Positions 26,004 to 34,615 of a stretch of DNA of 64,000 bases are shown piece after piece (within the stretch, counting starts at the first letter, position 1; each line of letters starts with the position of its first letter). Location: positions 1 to 64,000 of the forward strand of contig NZ_FNAI01000015.1 of NCBI RefSeq assembly GCF_900101875.1, given 5' to 3'. The notes beneath the pieces are model-generated. The model worked only from the letters and a program-made list of their open reading frames with translations, was not told where the DNA came from and ran no database searches. Source of the stretch: Mucilaginibacter pineti (lineage in GTDB: Bacteria > Bacteroidota > Bacteroidia > Sphingobacteriales > Sphingobacteriaceae). Both the position numbers and the translations under genes were made by a program.

Positions 26004-27113
26004 ATGGAACAACAAAGACATGCCCTGATCACCGGGAGCGGGAGCTATATCCCCACACTTAAAGTGACCAACGAAGATTTCCTTAGCCACACCTTTTATG
26101 GCCCGGATGGGACCCTGCTCCAGAAATCCGGCGAGGAGATCATCCGGCAGTTCGAGCTGATCACCGGTATCCGGGAAAGAAGATACCTGACCGATGATCT
26201 GGTCGCTTCAGATATGGCGTACTTTGCTGCCAGGGACGCCCTTGGGTCAGCCGCCATAGATCCGGAAACCCTGGATTATATCATCGTCGCGGATAATTTC
26301 GGGGATATCCGGGCGGAGAACCGCCGGAGCGAACAGGTGCCTTCGCTGGCCGCCAGGGTAAAGCACCACTTAGGTATCGTTAATCCGCAGACCATTTGTT
26401 ACGATCTGCCGTTTGGCTGCGCGGGCTGGCTGCAGGCGGTGATCCAGGCGGACGGTTATATCCGTTCGGGCGAGGCCAGCCAGGTCCTGGTGATCGGCGC
26501 TGAAACGTTATCGCGCATCTGTGACCCGCATGACCGGGACAGTATGCTTTACGCGGATGGCGCGGGCGCCGTGATCATATCCGCAGCACCAGCTCATGAA
26601 GCAGCCGGTATACTGGCGCACCTGACCCGGTCCTATGGCGGTGAACTGGCTTATCTATTGCAGATGGGCCGGTCCTCAAATCCGGCTTACCCGGAAGATA
26701 CCCTTTTTCTTAAAATGCAGGGCCGGAAACTATATGAACAGGCCCTGAAATTCGTCCCTTTGCTGATCAGCGACTGCATCGCGAAAGCGGGCTTGAGCAT
26801 CGGCGATATTGACCAGGTGTTGATCCACCAGGCCAATCAGAAAATGGATGAGGCTATTTTAAAACAATTGTATGTGCTGTACGACCTTAAACAGGTGCCG
26901 GATCACCTCATGCCCATGACGATCTCCTGGCTGGGTAATAGTTCGGTGGCGACCCTCCCTACTTTATATGACCTGCTTTCCAAAGGCGAGATCCCCCACC
27001 ATCGCCTGCCCCCCGGCCGCACGGTCGTTTTTGTTTCGGTCGGCGCCGGCCTGAATATGAATGCCGTCGTTTATCAAATACCACAAAGTGACCATCATCA
27101 TTACGCCGGCTGA
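26004..27113 (+). CDS. 3-oxoacyl-ACP synthase III-like protein
   Basis: The 369-residue thiolase-fold protein has the KAS III catalytic triad: C139 in LPFGCAGWLQA, His in VLIHQANQKM, and Asn in SWLGNSSVATLP. It starts ALITGSGSYIPTLKVTNEDF, as FabH-like proteins do. I chose the ATG at 26004 over an upstream TTG. It would condense an acyl-CoA with malonyl-ACP or a similar donor; the product is unknown. Its place behind hemA in an oxygen-regulated operon suggests lipid or secondary metabolite adjustment under low oxygen, which is only an inference. Confidence 0.8.
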   Translation: MEQQRHALITGSGSYIPTLKVTNEDFLSHTFYGPDGTLLQKSGEEIIRQFELITGIRERRYLTDDLVASDMAYFAARDALGSAAIDPETLDYIIVADNFGDIRAENRRSEQVPSLAARVKHHLGIVNPQTICYDLPFGCAGWLQAVIQADGYIRSGEASQVLVIGAETLSRICDPHDRDSMLYADGAGAVIISAAPAHEAAGILAHLTRSYGGELAYLLQMGRSSNPAYPEDTLFLKMQGRKLYEQALKFVPLLISDCIAKAGLSIGDIDQVLIHQANQKMDEAILKQLYVLYDLKQVPDHLMPMTISWLGNSSVATLPTLYDLLSKGEIPHHRLPPGRTVVFVSVGAGLNMNAVVYQIPQSDHHHYAG

Positions 27114-27153
27114 TCCTCATCATGTGATGGCTGCAGCATAAACCGCAGTTTTA
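27089..27153 (+). promoter_or_regulatory. Tandem FNR/FixK-type boxes of the usp gene at 27182
   Basis: TGACCATCATCA (27089-27100) and TGATCCTCATCA (27111-27122) both match TGAY-N4-RTCA and are 22 bp apart. The -7-like CAGTTTTA at 27146-27153 is centred 55 and 33 bp downstream. The second box starts on the stop codon of the preceding gene. Confidence 0.72.
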
Positions 27154-27181
27154 CGGCTAAGAGCTTTAAAACGTGTTTATC

Positions 27182-27979
27182 ATGAAAACCATTTTAGTAT
27201 TAACCGATTTCTCCATCAATGCGGACTATACCGCCCATTATGCCCTGCACCTGGCACAACAGATCAAAGCCAATATATTGCTTTGCAATATTTATGCGCC
27301 AGACGGGGAGCAATTATCCAGTGCTGAACAAAACAGTATCGAAGACCTCGGGGAACTGGCCGCCCGATTGAGGACGGCCGCCAATAAAGAAAATGCAGCC
27401 GTGTTCCGGCCGGAGATCAGCCAGTGCAGCCTGGAAGGGTCCGTTGCCGGCCGGATCAATGAAATAGCCGCTGGCAATCACGTGCTGCTGGCTGTCATCA
27501 GCAGTCACAACGCGGGCCTGCTGTCCACCATGCTTTCCGGCGACCACGCACGTGACCTGATCGAAAATGCCGCGTTACCGGTACTGATCATTCCTTACCA
27601 GGTCCGGTTCAAAGGCTACAGAAATATTGCCTTCGCGCGGAACAGGGATACGGCCCATACCGGTATCCTGCAAACCTTGTCAGGTCTGGCTGAGGACACC
27701 GGCGCCCGGTTATGGGTTGCCCAGGTCACCGGTAAGGTTCCTGCCGAAAATGAAGAGGCGGAACTGGCGCAATTTTGTAAGGGAATCAGGTACCGCCTCA
27801 TCAGGAGCCGTGATATTGCGGCAGGTCTTAAACTGCTGAGCTCTGAGCGGGAGATCGACCTGTTGGCATTGGTTCATCAAAAACGGAACTTTTTGCAGCG
27901 TTTGCTGAGGGGAAGTATCACCCAAAAAATGATGCATCATCCTTTTACACCCTTGCTGGTCTTCCCGGAGGCGGTATAA
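27182..27979 (+). CDS. Universal stress protein (tandem Usp domains)
   Basis: The 265-residue protein starts MKTILVLTDFSINADYTAHYALHLAQQ, the Usp opening with the conserved V-x-T-D-F-S. The first domain ends with the typical PVLIIP strand. The second half is a degenerate Usp domain, again ending in PLLVFP. Two-domain UspE-like proteins are cytoplasmic stress factors. Two other two-domain Usp proteins lie in the same block (32377 and 44635). The ATG at 27182 is chosen over an upstream GTG. Confidence 0.85.
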   Translation: MKTILVLTDFSINADYTAHYALHLAQQIKANILLCNIYAPDGEQLSSAEQNSIEDLGELAARLRTAANKENAAVFRPEISQCSLEGSVAGRINEIAAGNHVLLAVISSHNAGLLSTMLSGDHARDLIENAALPVLIIPYQVRFKGYRNIAFARNRDTAHTGILQTLSGLAEDTGARLWVAQVTGKVPAENEEAELAQFCKGIRYRLIRSRDIAAGLKLLSSEREIDLLALVHQKRNFLQRLLRGSITQKMMHHPFTPLLVFPEAV

Positions 27980-28001
27980 GCCGCCCGCCCTAAATGCCGG
28001 G

Positions 28002-28035
28002 AAAGCCCGCTGCGATCGTCGCCGCGGGCTTTTTT
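28002..28035 (+). terminator. Rho-independent terminator after usp
   Basis: AAAGCCCGC (28002-28010) pairs with GCGGGCTTT and a run of T follows. It separates the usp unit from the YceI-porin promoter. Confidence 0.75.
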
Positions 28036-28058
28036 ATGCCTTAACTACCGCCGGTAAG

Positions 28059-28123
28059 TGATTACGATCATGTTTGCGGCGCACGGTCATCATTCCCTGC
28101 CGCAGGAGCGCCGGCTACCTTTG
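28059..28123 (+). promoter_or_regulatory. FNR/FixK-type promoter of the yceI-porin operon
   Basis: TGATTACGATCA (28059-28070) matches TGAY-N4-RTCA. TACCTTTG at 28116-28123 is a perfect TAnnTTTG -7 element, centred exactly 55 bp downstream. A half-site CATCATT begins 28 bp upstream of the -7 element. Confidence 0.75.
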
Positions 28124-28146
28124 AGCATCAAATAAAACAAAAGACC

Positions 28147-28743
28147 ATGAAAAATTTAAACCAGCAGCTTGCAAAGATCGCTGCCCTCCTGATGATCGTC
28201 ACTGCGGCGGCCCTGCCACAAAAAGGGGCGGCGCAGACCACTTATAAATTAACCACAGACAAGGAGGTGAACATCAAAGTTCTCGGCTCCTCCAATGTGC
28301 ATGACTGGACCATGACTTCCACCGCGATGGAAAGCCAGGGCGACTTTAACCTCGCGGATCATCACCTGCAAACCCTCAGTTTCCGTTTGGCGGTGACCAG
28401 CCTGAAAAGCGAGCATACTTCTATGGATGACCGTACCTATAAAGCGGTCGACGCCAAAAAGTTCCCGGACATCAGTTATAAACTAACTGCTGCCGAGGTA
28501 ACCACCGTCGATGCGCATAAGTACCTGATCAAAACCAAGGGGAACCTGACTATTGCCGGTGCCACCCAGCCGATCAGCATGGACGTTACCGCGGTGGTCA
28601 ATGCCGACAATACCATTACCTGCAGCGGCTCCAAAAAAATCCAATTAACCGATTATGGCATTAAACCCCCAACTTTTATGCTGGGCGCCATGAAAGTCTA
28701 CAATGACCTTACCATTCAGTTTAACCTTATTTATAAAAAATAA
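28147..28743 (+). CDS. YceI family periplasmic protein
   Basis: The 198-residue protein has a signal peptide (cleavage near KGAAQ) and a YceI lipocalin-like beta-barrel. Typical segments are VLGSSNVHDWTM, MDDRTYKAVDAKKFPDISY and GNLTIAGATQPISMDV. YceI proteins bind polyisoprenoids such as quinone-like lipids in the periplasm. It starts 24 bp after the -7 element of an FNR-type promoter, and the porin gene follows after 2 bp. A role in handling quinones under low oxygen is plausible but unproven. Confidence 0.85.
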   Translation: MKNLNQQLAKIAALLMIVTAAALPQKGAAQTTYKLTTDKEVNIKVLGSSNVHDWTMTSTAMESQGDFNLADHHLQTLSFRLAVTSLKSEHTSMDDRTYKAVDAKKFPDISYKLTAAEVTTVDAHKYLIKTKGNLTIAGATQPISMDVTAVVNADNTITCSGSKKIQLTDYGIKPPTFMLGAMKVYNDLTIQFNLIYKK

Positions 28744-28745
28744 TC

Positions 28746-30098
28746 ATGAAAAATCTATATCTGATACTCGTAGCCCTGGCGCTGTTGCCCCTGGGTGTAA
28801 AAGCCCAGCAAGGGCAAATGCAGTTCTTCCGTCCTAATGACCAGCGCGGCCTGAATATCTTTGAAACTTCTAAAAAAGACACGGTAGCTTTTACCGGGTT
28901 GAAAGTAAAGATCGGCGGCAACTTTGAACTGAGTTTCCAGGACCTGACCGACGGGAATACGGCCCTACCCAAAACACAAACCGGCTTTACCGGTAATGTG
29001 AACAGCCTGATCAAGTTGATGCCCGGCTTTAACCTGCCGATGGCCAACCTGAATGTTGACGTGCAGCTGGCAGACGGTATCCGGTTGAACCTGACCTCTT
29101 ACCTGGCTACCAGGCACCATGAGGATACCTGGGTAAAAGGGGGGTATATCCAGTTTGATAAACTGACCTTCCTGCACAGCGACTTGGTAGATCAGCTGAT
29201 GAAAAGCTTTACCATCAAGATCGGCCAGAATGATGTGGATTACGGCGACCAGCATTTCCGCAGATCAGACGGCGGCAATACGATTTATAACCCCTTTGTC
29301 GAAAATTACATCATGGATGAATTCTCCACCGAAACCGGCGCCGAGATCTATTATCACCATAAATCAGGTTTCTTCCTGATGGGTGGGATCACCAACGGTG
29401 AGTTAAATGAAACCGTAGTTGCGCCTACCAAAATCGACTCTGCAACGAAACAAGTCAACAAATATCCACCGGCTTATCATGGCAAGATCGGCTTTGATAA
29501 ACAAATCAATGAAGATACCCGGATCAGGTTATCCGGCTCCTTCTATACCGTGAGCAGCGCAAACAGCAGTACTTTGTTCGGCGGCGACCGTACCGGCTCA
29601 CACTATTATTATATCATGTCCAACCAAAATATAGCCAATGGCACCACGCTGAACAACGCGGTGGATTACAACGCCTTTTCAGGCAGGTTTAATCCCGGCT
29701 TCAGCGAAGAAGTGCATACCTATATGGCCAACTTGTTTTTAAAACATAAAGGCCTGGAGTTCTTCGGAACTTATGAAGATGCGCGTGGCAGGTCTATTAC
29801 CGAAACCAGTAACCGCGGAGCTAAACAATATGCGGTTGACGTGATCTACCGCTTCCCTGCAAACAAAGAGAATTTCTGGGTAGGCGGCAGGTATAATACC
29901 GTTACGGCAACTATTGCAGGAAATCCTGCCGATGTGACCATTAACCGCGGCGTAGGTTCCATAGGCTGGTTCATGACCAAAAATATTATGATGAAGGCCG
30001 AATACGTTGACCAGGTTTATAAAAATTACGCTAACACCAATATTCTTAACGGCGGCCAATTCAACGGCGTTATGCTGGAAGCCGCTATCGCATTTTAA
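28746..30098 (+). CDS. Outer-membrane beta-barrel porin-like protein
   Basis: The 450-residue protein has a signal peptide (LYLILVALALLPLGVKAQQ). It has many alternating amphipathic strands with aromatic girdles and ends in an aromatic/hydrophobic strand (GVMLEAAIAF), as outer-membrane barrels do. The specific porin family cannot be named with certainty. It is translated right behind the yceI gene and followed by a terminator, so the two make one low-oxygen envelope operon. Confidence 0.7.
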   Translation: MKNLYLILVALALLPLGVKAQQGQMQFFRPNDQRGLNIFETSKKDTVAFTGLKVKIGGNFELSFQDLTDGNTALPKTQTGFTGNVNSLIKLMPGFNLPMANLNVDVQLADGIRLNLTSYLATRHHEDTWVKGGYIQFDKLTFLHSDLVDQLMKSFTIKIGQNDVDYGDQHFRRSDGGNTIYNPFVENYIMDEFSTETGAEIYYHHKSGFFLMGGITNGELNETVVAPTKIDSATKQVNKYPPAYHGKIGFDKQINEDTRIRLSGSFYTVSSANSSTLFGGDRTGSHYYYIMSNQNIANGTTLNNAVDYNAFSGRFNPGFSEEVHTYMANLFLKHKGLEFFGTYEDARGRSITETSNRGAKQYAVDVIYRFPANKENFWVGGRYNTVTATIAGNPADVTINRGVGSIGWFMTKNIMMKAEYVDQVYKNYANTNILNGGQFNGVMLEAAIAF

Positions 30099-30106
30099 TT
30101 CCATTT

Positions 30107-30140
30107 AAACATCCCTGGGTTTGCCCGGGGATGTTTTTTT
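30107..30140 (+). terminator. Rho-independent terminator after the porin gene
   Basis: AAACATCCCTGGG pairs with CCCGGGGATGTTT around a short loop, followed by a T run. It ends the yceI-porin operon. Confidence 0.75.
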
Positions 30141-30152
30141 AATTCATCAACC

Positions 30153-30560
30153 ATGAAAAAGATCCTGATTTCCGGTTTTATCACCGGCTGTATCCTGTTC
30201 GTCTGCAGCTATGGCGGCCTTTACCTGGCCGTACGGTTTTTCCCCGCCTTGTTTACCGAATACAACAACCCCTTGTTTAATTCAGACGGTAACCGGGATT
30301 TGCTTTTTTACCTGCACGCGTTCATCTTCAGCTTTGCATTGGCCTGGTTCTGGGACCGGTTTAAAAGCTTATTCAAAGGCCCGTTCTTATTAAAGGGAAT
30401 AGAGTTTGGCCTGGTCTATTCCATCGTCGCCTTGCTGCCGGTCATGTGGATCTCCTTCAGCGCCCTGGATGTTACCATCGCCATGGTGCTGAGCTGGTTC
30501 GGCTATGGATTGATGCAGGCGATAGTCGCCGGGATCGTCCTGGCAAAAATTAACCCGTGA
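30153..30560 (+). CDS. Small membrane protein of unknown function
   Basis: I do not recognise this 135-residue protein. It has about four hydrophobic helices, including ISGFITGCILFVCSYGGLYL at the N-terminus, LHAFIFSFALAWFWDRF and VYSIVALLPVMWISF. It lies after a terminator and overlaps the following YceI-like gene by 4 bp, so the two are translationally coupled. Such a pairing with YceI-like proteins suggests a membrane partner, perhaps of a cytochrome b561-type system, though no haem histidine pattern is evident. Confidence 0.65.
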   Translation: MKKILISGFITGCILFVCSYGGLYLAVRFFPALFTEYNNPLFNSDGNRDLLFYLHAFIFSFALAWFWDRFKSLFKGPFLLKGIEFGLVYSIVALLPVMWISFSALDVTIAMVLSWFGYGLMQAIVAGIVLAKINP

Positions 30561-31147
30561 TCCCAAAAGCCATGTGGTACAAACCTATCTTATGGATCAG
30601 TTTATTGTTGTTTTGGCCGCCCGAAAGAACCCGGTGGGTGATCGCGGAAAACAGCAGCTTAAGCGTCAACGGCAGTACGAACATCAATAAGTTTTCCTGC
30701 GAGATCCCAAGCTATGATCAAACGGATACCCTGACGGTCAGCAGGAAAAGCAAGGAGATCGCGCTAACCGGGAATGTCGGCCTGAAGATCATAACTTTTG
30801 ACTGCCATAATTCCATGATGACGCGCGATCTGCGCAAAACGCTGAAAGAAAGCCAGTTTCCCCGCCTCTATATCCGTTTTTTATCCCTGAGCGAAATGCC
30901 GCAGCTGCGGCCGGAGCCGCAACAGGTCACCGGTTGGGTGAATATTGAACTGGCCGGGGCCACTAAGCGGCTGGAGATCAATTACCAGGTCTCTATGGAT
31001 GACCAGAAAGTGATCCACCTGCTGGGATCGAGGAATATCAATTTCTCTGATTTTAACCTGGTGCCGCCAAGGAAATTAGGCGGCATGATCAAAACGAACG
31101 ACCAGCTAACGGTGGCCTTCCACCTCCGGATGTCCGCCGTCAACTAA
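30557..31147 (+). CDS. YceI-like domain protein
   Basis: The 196-residue protein has an N-terminal hydrophobic segment and a YceI-like barrel (SLSVNGSTNINKFSCEI, GWVNIELAGATKRLEINYQV, GSRNINFSDFNLVPP). The start is a GTG at 30557 overlapping the previous stop; an ATG at 30572 is the alternative. It is more divergent than the YceI at 28147. It is probably periplasmic and may bind a lipid. Its coupling with the membrane gene at 30153 suggests the two work together. Confidence 0.7.
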   Translation: MIPKAMWYKPILWISLLLFWPPERTRWVIAENSSLSVNGSTNINKFSCEIPSYDQTDTLTVSRKSKEIALTGNVGLKIITFDCHNSMMTRDLRKTLKESQFPRLYIRFLSLSEMPQLRPEPQQVTGWVNIELAGATKRLEINYQVSMDDQKVIHLLGSRNINFSDFNLVPPRKLGGMIKTNDQLTVAFHLRMSAVN

Positions 31148-31163
31148 ACATCATTTAAATACC

Positions 31164-31206
31164 TGTCCGCCGTCATTTTTTAAACCGCGGCAACGACCCA
31201 TATTTA
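31164..31206 (+). promoter_or_regulatory. FNR/FixK-type promoter of adhP (one mismatch)
   Basis: TGTCCGCCGTCA (31164-31175) matches TGAY-N4-RTCA with one mismatch. The -7-like CATATTTA at 31199-31206 is centred exactly 33 bp downstream. That spacing equals the proximal spacing at the other promoters. Confidence 0.5.
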
Positions 31207-31246
31207 CCAGTCTTAAAGAATGATTTAACCTTTTAATCTACAAAAA

Positions 31247-32281
31247 ATGATACCTAAAAAAATGAAAGCAGCCGTGATCCACGCATTCGGCGAGCCGCTG
31301 CAGATTGAAGAAATGCCGGTCAGAGAGCCCCGCGAGAATGAAATACTGGTCAAGGTGATCGCCTGCGGCGTATGTCACACCGACCTGCATGCCTGCCAGG
31401 GCGACTGGCCGGCTAAACCCAAGATGCCGCTGGTGCCGGGGCATGAAGCCATTGGTTATGTAGCCGCCATCGGCCCGGGCGTTCAGCACCTGAAAGAGGG
31501 TGACGTGGTGGGCGTACCCTGGCTATACAGCGCCTGCGGCTGCTGCGATTATTGTTATACCGGCTGGGAAACCCTTTGCGAGGCCCAGCAGAATGGGGGC
31601 TATAGCGTAGACGGCGGTTTTGCTGAATACGTCGTGGCAGACGCCCGGTATGTGGCGCATTTACCGGGAAATATCAATTTCACGGAAATGGCGCCCATTA
31701 TTTGTGCAGGTGTTACGGTATACAAAGGCTTGAAGCAAACCGATGCCAAACCCGGGGAATGGGTAGCCATTTCCGGGATCGGTGGTTTAGGGCACTTGGC
31801 GGTGCAGTATGCCAAGGCGATGGGACTGCATGTCGCCGCTATCGATATCGCTGACGATAAACTGGCGCTGGCCAAAAGCCTGGGTGCCGATCTTACCGTT
31901 AATGCCAAAGAAAATGATCCGGGTGAATACCTTAAAAAACTAACCGGGGGTATGCATGGCACGCTGGTAACCGCCCCGTCCAGGATCGCCTTTAACCAGG
32001 GCTTAAGTACGCTTAGACGCAAGGGGGTGCTTTCCCTGAACGGCTTGCCGGCCGGGACTTTCGATCTGTCCATATTTGATACCGTGATCAACGGTACGAC
32101 GATCCGGGGTTCTATCGTAGGCACCCGCAAGGATATGGAAGAAGCTATTTCATTCGCCGTGGAAGGAAAAGTTAAAGCTACGGTCAAACCTGCCAGGCTG
32201 GAAGACATCAACGCCGTATTTGATGATATGAAAAAGGGCGACATCAGCGGCCGGATGGTGCTGGAAATCGCGAAGCCATAA
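31247..32281 (+). CDS. adhP: Zinc-dependent alcohol dehydrogenase (AdhP type)
   Basis: The 344-residue medium-chain dehydrogenase reduces acetaldehyde to ethanol or oxidises alcohols with NAD(H). The catalytic zinc ligands appear in ACGVCHTDLHA and in GHEAIG. The structural zinc loop is CGCCDYCYTGWETLC, and the Rossmann motif is SGIGGLGHLAVQYAKAM. An ATG five codons in (31262) is an alternative start. Its FNR-type promoter and the nearby acetate genes suggest a role in fermentative redox balance. A terminator follows. Confidence 0.9.
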   Translation: MIPKKMKAAVIHAFGEPLQIEEMPVREPRENEILVKVIACGVCHTDLHACQGDWPAKPKMPLVPGHEAIGYVAAIGPGVQHLKEGDVVGVPWLYSACGCCDYCYTGWETLCEAQQNGGYSVDGGFAEYVVADARYVAHLPGNINFTEMAPIICAGVTVYKGLKQTDAKPGEWVAISGIGGLGHLAVQYAKAMGLHVAAIDIADDKLALAKSLGADLTVNAKENDPGEYLKKLTGGMHGTLVTAPSRIAFNQGLSTLRRKGVLSLNGLPAGTFDLSIFDTVINGTTIRGSIVGTRKDMEEAISFAVEGKVKATVKPARLEDINAVFDDMKKGDISGRMVLEIAKP

Positions 32282-32302
32282 CGCAAGGGAAGGTAAACCG
32301 CT

Positions 32303-32346
32303 AAAAGGCATGAACACCCGCAGGTTTGCGGGCGTTCATGCCTTTT
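32303..32346. terminator. Bidirectional terminator between adhP and usp
   Basis: AAAAGGCATGAACACCCGCA pairs with TGCGGGCGTTCATGCCTTTT. The stem is long, A-rich on the left and T-rich on the right, so it can stop transcription from both convergent genes. Confidence 0.75.
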
Positions 32347-32376
32347 GCTTGGGCGCAGGTTTATCGCCGGGATCAG

Positions 32377-33189
32377 TTAAGCCGGAATAGCCAGCAAGGG
32401 TATGGTTAAACCTGAAGCCATTGCCCGGGTTTTGCTGCGGTGCACGACCGAAGACCAGAAACCGTAGGTCTTCGGCACCATGATCAACAGGTCGGCTTCT
32501 GTGGCCACGATCTCCTGCCGTATTTCCCCGATAACGGCATCTGATCTTATTTGCTTATAGGCGTAAGCGATGCCTTCCAACGCCGCGGCAATGACCTCGC
32601 TGTCCCCGGCGCCGGTATCTGGGCCGCTGGTTTTTTCCGCTACAAAAAAGACTTCCAAATCTGCTTTGAAGGCTATTGCCATCGCTTTTATTCTTGGCAG
32701 AAGATCCGCAGGCAGGCCGTGCAGCATATCGCAGGCAAAAATAATTTTCTTAAGACCGTCAAAGCGGGCGCCTTCCGGTACCGCGAGCACGGGGCAGTTC
32801 AGTTTCCCGATCACGGCGGTTGTGGTATTGCCCAAAAGGTCCTGTTTTAAACTGTCGGGCTCCATACCCATGACCACCAGTTCAGCTTCGTACTTCACCA
32901 GGAGATTTTCCAGTTCTTCGGGGATAATGGCATACGAGGACTCGTAGTTTACCCCGATAGCATAAATTTCCGCGATCTGTTCCGCTCGTTTTTTCAGACG
33001 GTCCTGGTTATCGGACTGCAGGCCGTCAAAGTCTGCAACCGTAAGCAGCCCGTTGGCTGCAGGTACCGGAATCGTAAAGGCATTAAAAAGCACCAGCCTG
33101 GCCTGGTAGCGTTGGGCGATTGCGGCGGCATAATCCACTGCATTTTCGGCCAGCGCTGAAAAATCTGTGGCGGCAATGATCGTTTTCAT
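32377..33189 (-). CDS. Universal stress protein (tandem Usp domains)
   Basis: The 270-residue protein starts MKTIIAATDFSALAENAVDYAAAIAQ. Domain 1 holds the ATP-site-like pattern MGMEPDSLKQDLLGNTTTAVI with PVLAVP at its end. Domain 2 (KKIIFACDM onward) ends PLLAIP. It is the last gene of a minus-strand operon with hemN and the hydroxyacid dehydrogenase-like gene, 49 bp behind hemN. It is a cytoplasmic stress factor, probably made under low oxygen with the rest of the block. Confidence 0.85.
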   Translation of the reverse strand: MKTIIAATDFSALAENAVDYAAAIAQRYQARLVLFNAFTIPVPAANGLLTVADFDGLQSDNQDRLKKRAEQIAEIYAIGVNYESSYAIIPEELENLLVKYEAELVVMGMEPDSLKQDLLGNTTTAVIGKLNCPVLAVPEGARFDGLKKIIFACDMLHGLPADLLPRIKAMAIAFKADLEVFFVAEKTSGPDTGAGDSEVIAAALEGIAYAYKQIRSDAVIGEIRQEIVATEADLLIMVPKTYGFWSSVVHRSKTRAMASGLTIPLLAIPA

Positions 33190-33238
33190 AACATATTTGT
33201 TTAATGTAGATTAGCTGTTCATAAATTGTCTGCGGTAC

Positions 33239-34615
33239 CTAAATAGCCATGCTGAATAAGCGGGTCGTCGGCTGGGCCGCCCATAAGCGGGCATCCAGCG
33301 CCATGCAGATATTGCGCAGGTAACCTTCGCCTTCCGGTGTCACTTTCAGTCCCAGGGAACTGAGTTCGATCAGCCCGTCATCCGCGAGCGGCTGCAGGCG
33401 GTCAATGGCCTCAAAGACGGCGGCGCAGGGTTCGGTATGGTGGTTCCAGCTGGTCCGGCCCGTACACATGATGTTCAGGATATGCCGCCGGATGATCAAA
33501 TCTTCAGGGGTCATGAGGTGTCCTTTCAGTAGCGGAAGCTTTTCTTCATTCACCGCTTTTAAATAGTCTTCTACCACCTTTATATTTTGGGCATAGGCGC
33601 TGTCCGCATCGCTGATAGCCGATACACCGAGTCCGATCAATAGCTTACATTGGTGGGTGGTATAACCCATGAAATTCCGGTGCAGGCGGCCGTTTGCCGC
33701 AGCCTCCAGGAGCTCATCACCCGGAAGGGCGAAATTATCCATGCCGACTTCCCGGTAGCCATAGCCTCTGAGCAGGCTTCGCCCGGTTTCATGCAGCTTT
33801 AACTTGGCGGCAGGAGCTGGGAGGTCCAGTTCGGTAAATTTCCGTTGTCCAGGTTTGAGCCAGGGCACATGGGCATAACTGTAAAAGGCTATTCTTTCCG
33901 GTTGCAGTTCGGCTACCTTCCGTAAGGTGCAGGCCAGTCCGTCCAGTGTCTGTAAAGGCAGGCCATAGATCAGGTCATAATTGATCGAGGTGTACCCGAT
34001 TCGCCGGGCCTGCCGGGTGACGGCGGCGACTTGTTCAAAGCTTTGCCGGCGGTTGATGATCTGCTGCACTTTCGGGTCAAAATCCTGGATCCCCAGGCTG
34101 AGCCGGCGGAAACCCAAGTCGAATAGTGTTTGCAGGTGTTCCACGGTCGTATTCGCGGGGTGTGCCTCAAAACTGAAGGCCGCTTCCGGGTGAACGCTTG
34201 CTTTTTCCAGCAGGCCGCGAATCAGAGCCTGCAGGTTTTTTGCACTGAAAAACGTCGGCGTACCACCGCCCAAATGGATCTCGCGAATGACCGGTGCCGC
34301 AGCCATGATCTCCAGGTAGTGCTGCCATTCGCTGATCACCGCAGCGATGTAAGGCTCTTCGACCCGGTGGTTTTTAGTGATCCGCGTATTGCAGCCGCAA
34401 TAGGTGCACAACTCTTCGCAAAATGGTAAATGGATATACAGGCTGATACCTGCTGACTGGTCATTTTCCGTAAAAGAGCGCCGGACGCTATCCGCCCAGG
34501 CTTGCCCGTCAAAACCGGCGGTGTCCCAAAAGGGCATGGTCGGGTAACTGGTATAACGCGGCGCTGCCACCTGGTACTTGTCAGAAAGGCGCAGGGAAGA
34601 TACTTTAGTGGTCAT
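33239..34615 (-). CDS. hemN: Oxygen-independent coproporphyrinogen III oxidase HemN
   Basis: The 458-residue radical SAM enzyme carries out anaerobic conversion of coproporphyrinogen III to protoporphyrinogen IX. It has YTSYPTMPFWD near the start, the [4Fe-4S] motif CEELCTYCGC and the SAM-binding HLGGGTPTF. The HemN C-terminal domain includes MGYTTHQCKLLIGLGVSAI. I use the ATG at 34615, overlapping the upstream gene by 11 bp, because the upstream extension has no homology. It is placed with hemA and hemH in the low-oxygen block, which would supply haem when oxygen-dependent HemF cannot work. Confidence 0.93.
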   Translation of the reverse strand: MTTKVSSLRLSDKYQVAAPRYTSYPTMPFWDTAGFDGQAWADSVRRSFTENDQSAGISLYIHLPFCEELCTYCGCNTRITKNHRVEEPYIAAVISEWQHYLEIMAAAPVIREIHLGGGTPTFFSAKNLQALIRGLLEKASVHPEAAFSFEAHPANTTVEHLQTLFDLGFRRLSLGIQDFDPKVQQIINRRQSFEQVAAVTRQARRIGYTSINYDLIYGLPLQTLDGLACTLRKVAELQPERIAFYSYAHVPWLKPGQRKFTELDLPAPAAKLKLHETGRSLLRGYGYREVGMDNFALPGDELLEAAANGRLHRNFMGYTTHQCKLLIGLGVSAISDADSAYAQNIKVVEDYLKAVNEEKLPLLKGHLMTPEDLIIRRHILNIMCTGRTSWNHHTEPCAAVFEAIDRLQPLADDGLIELSSLGLKVTPEGEGYLRNICMALDARLWAAQPTTRLFSMAI

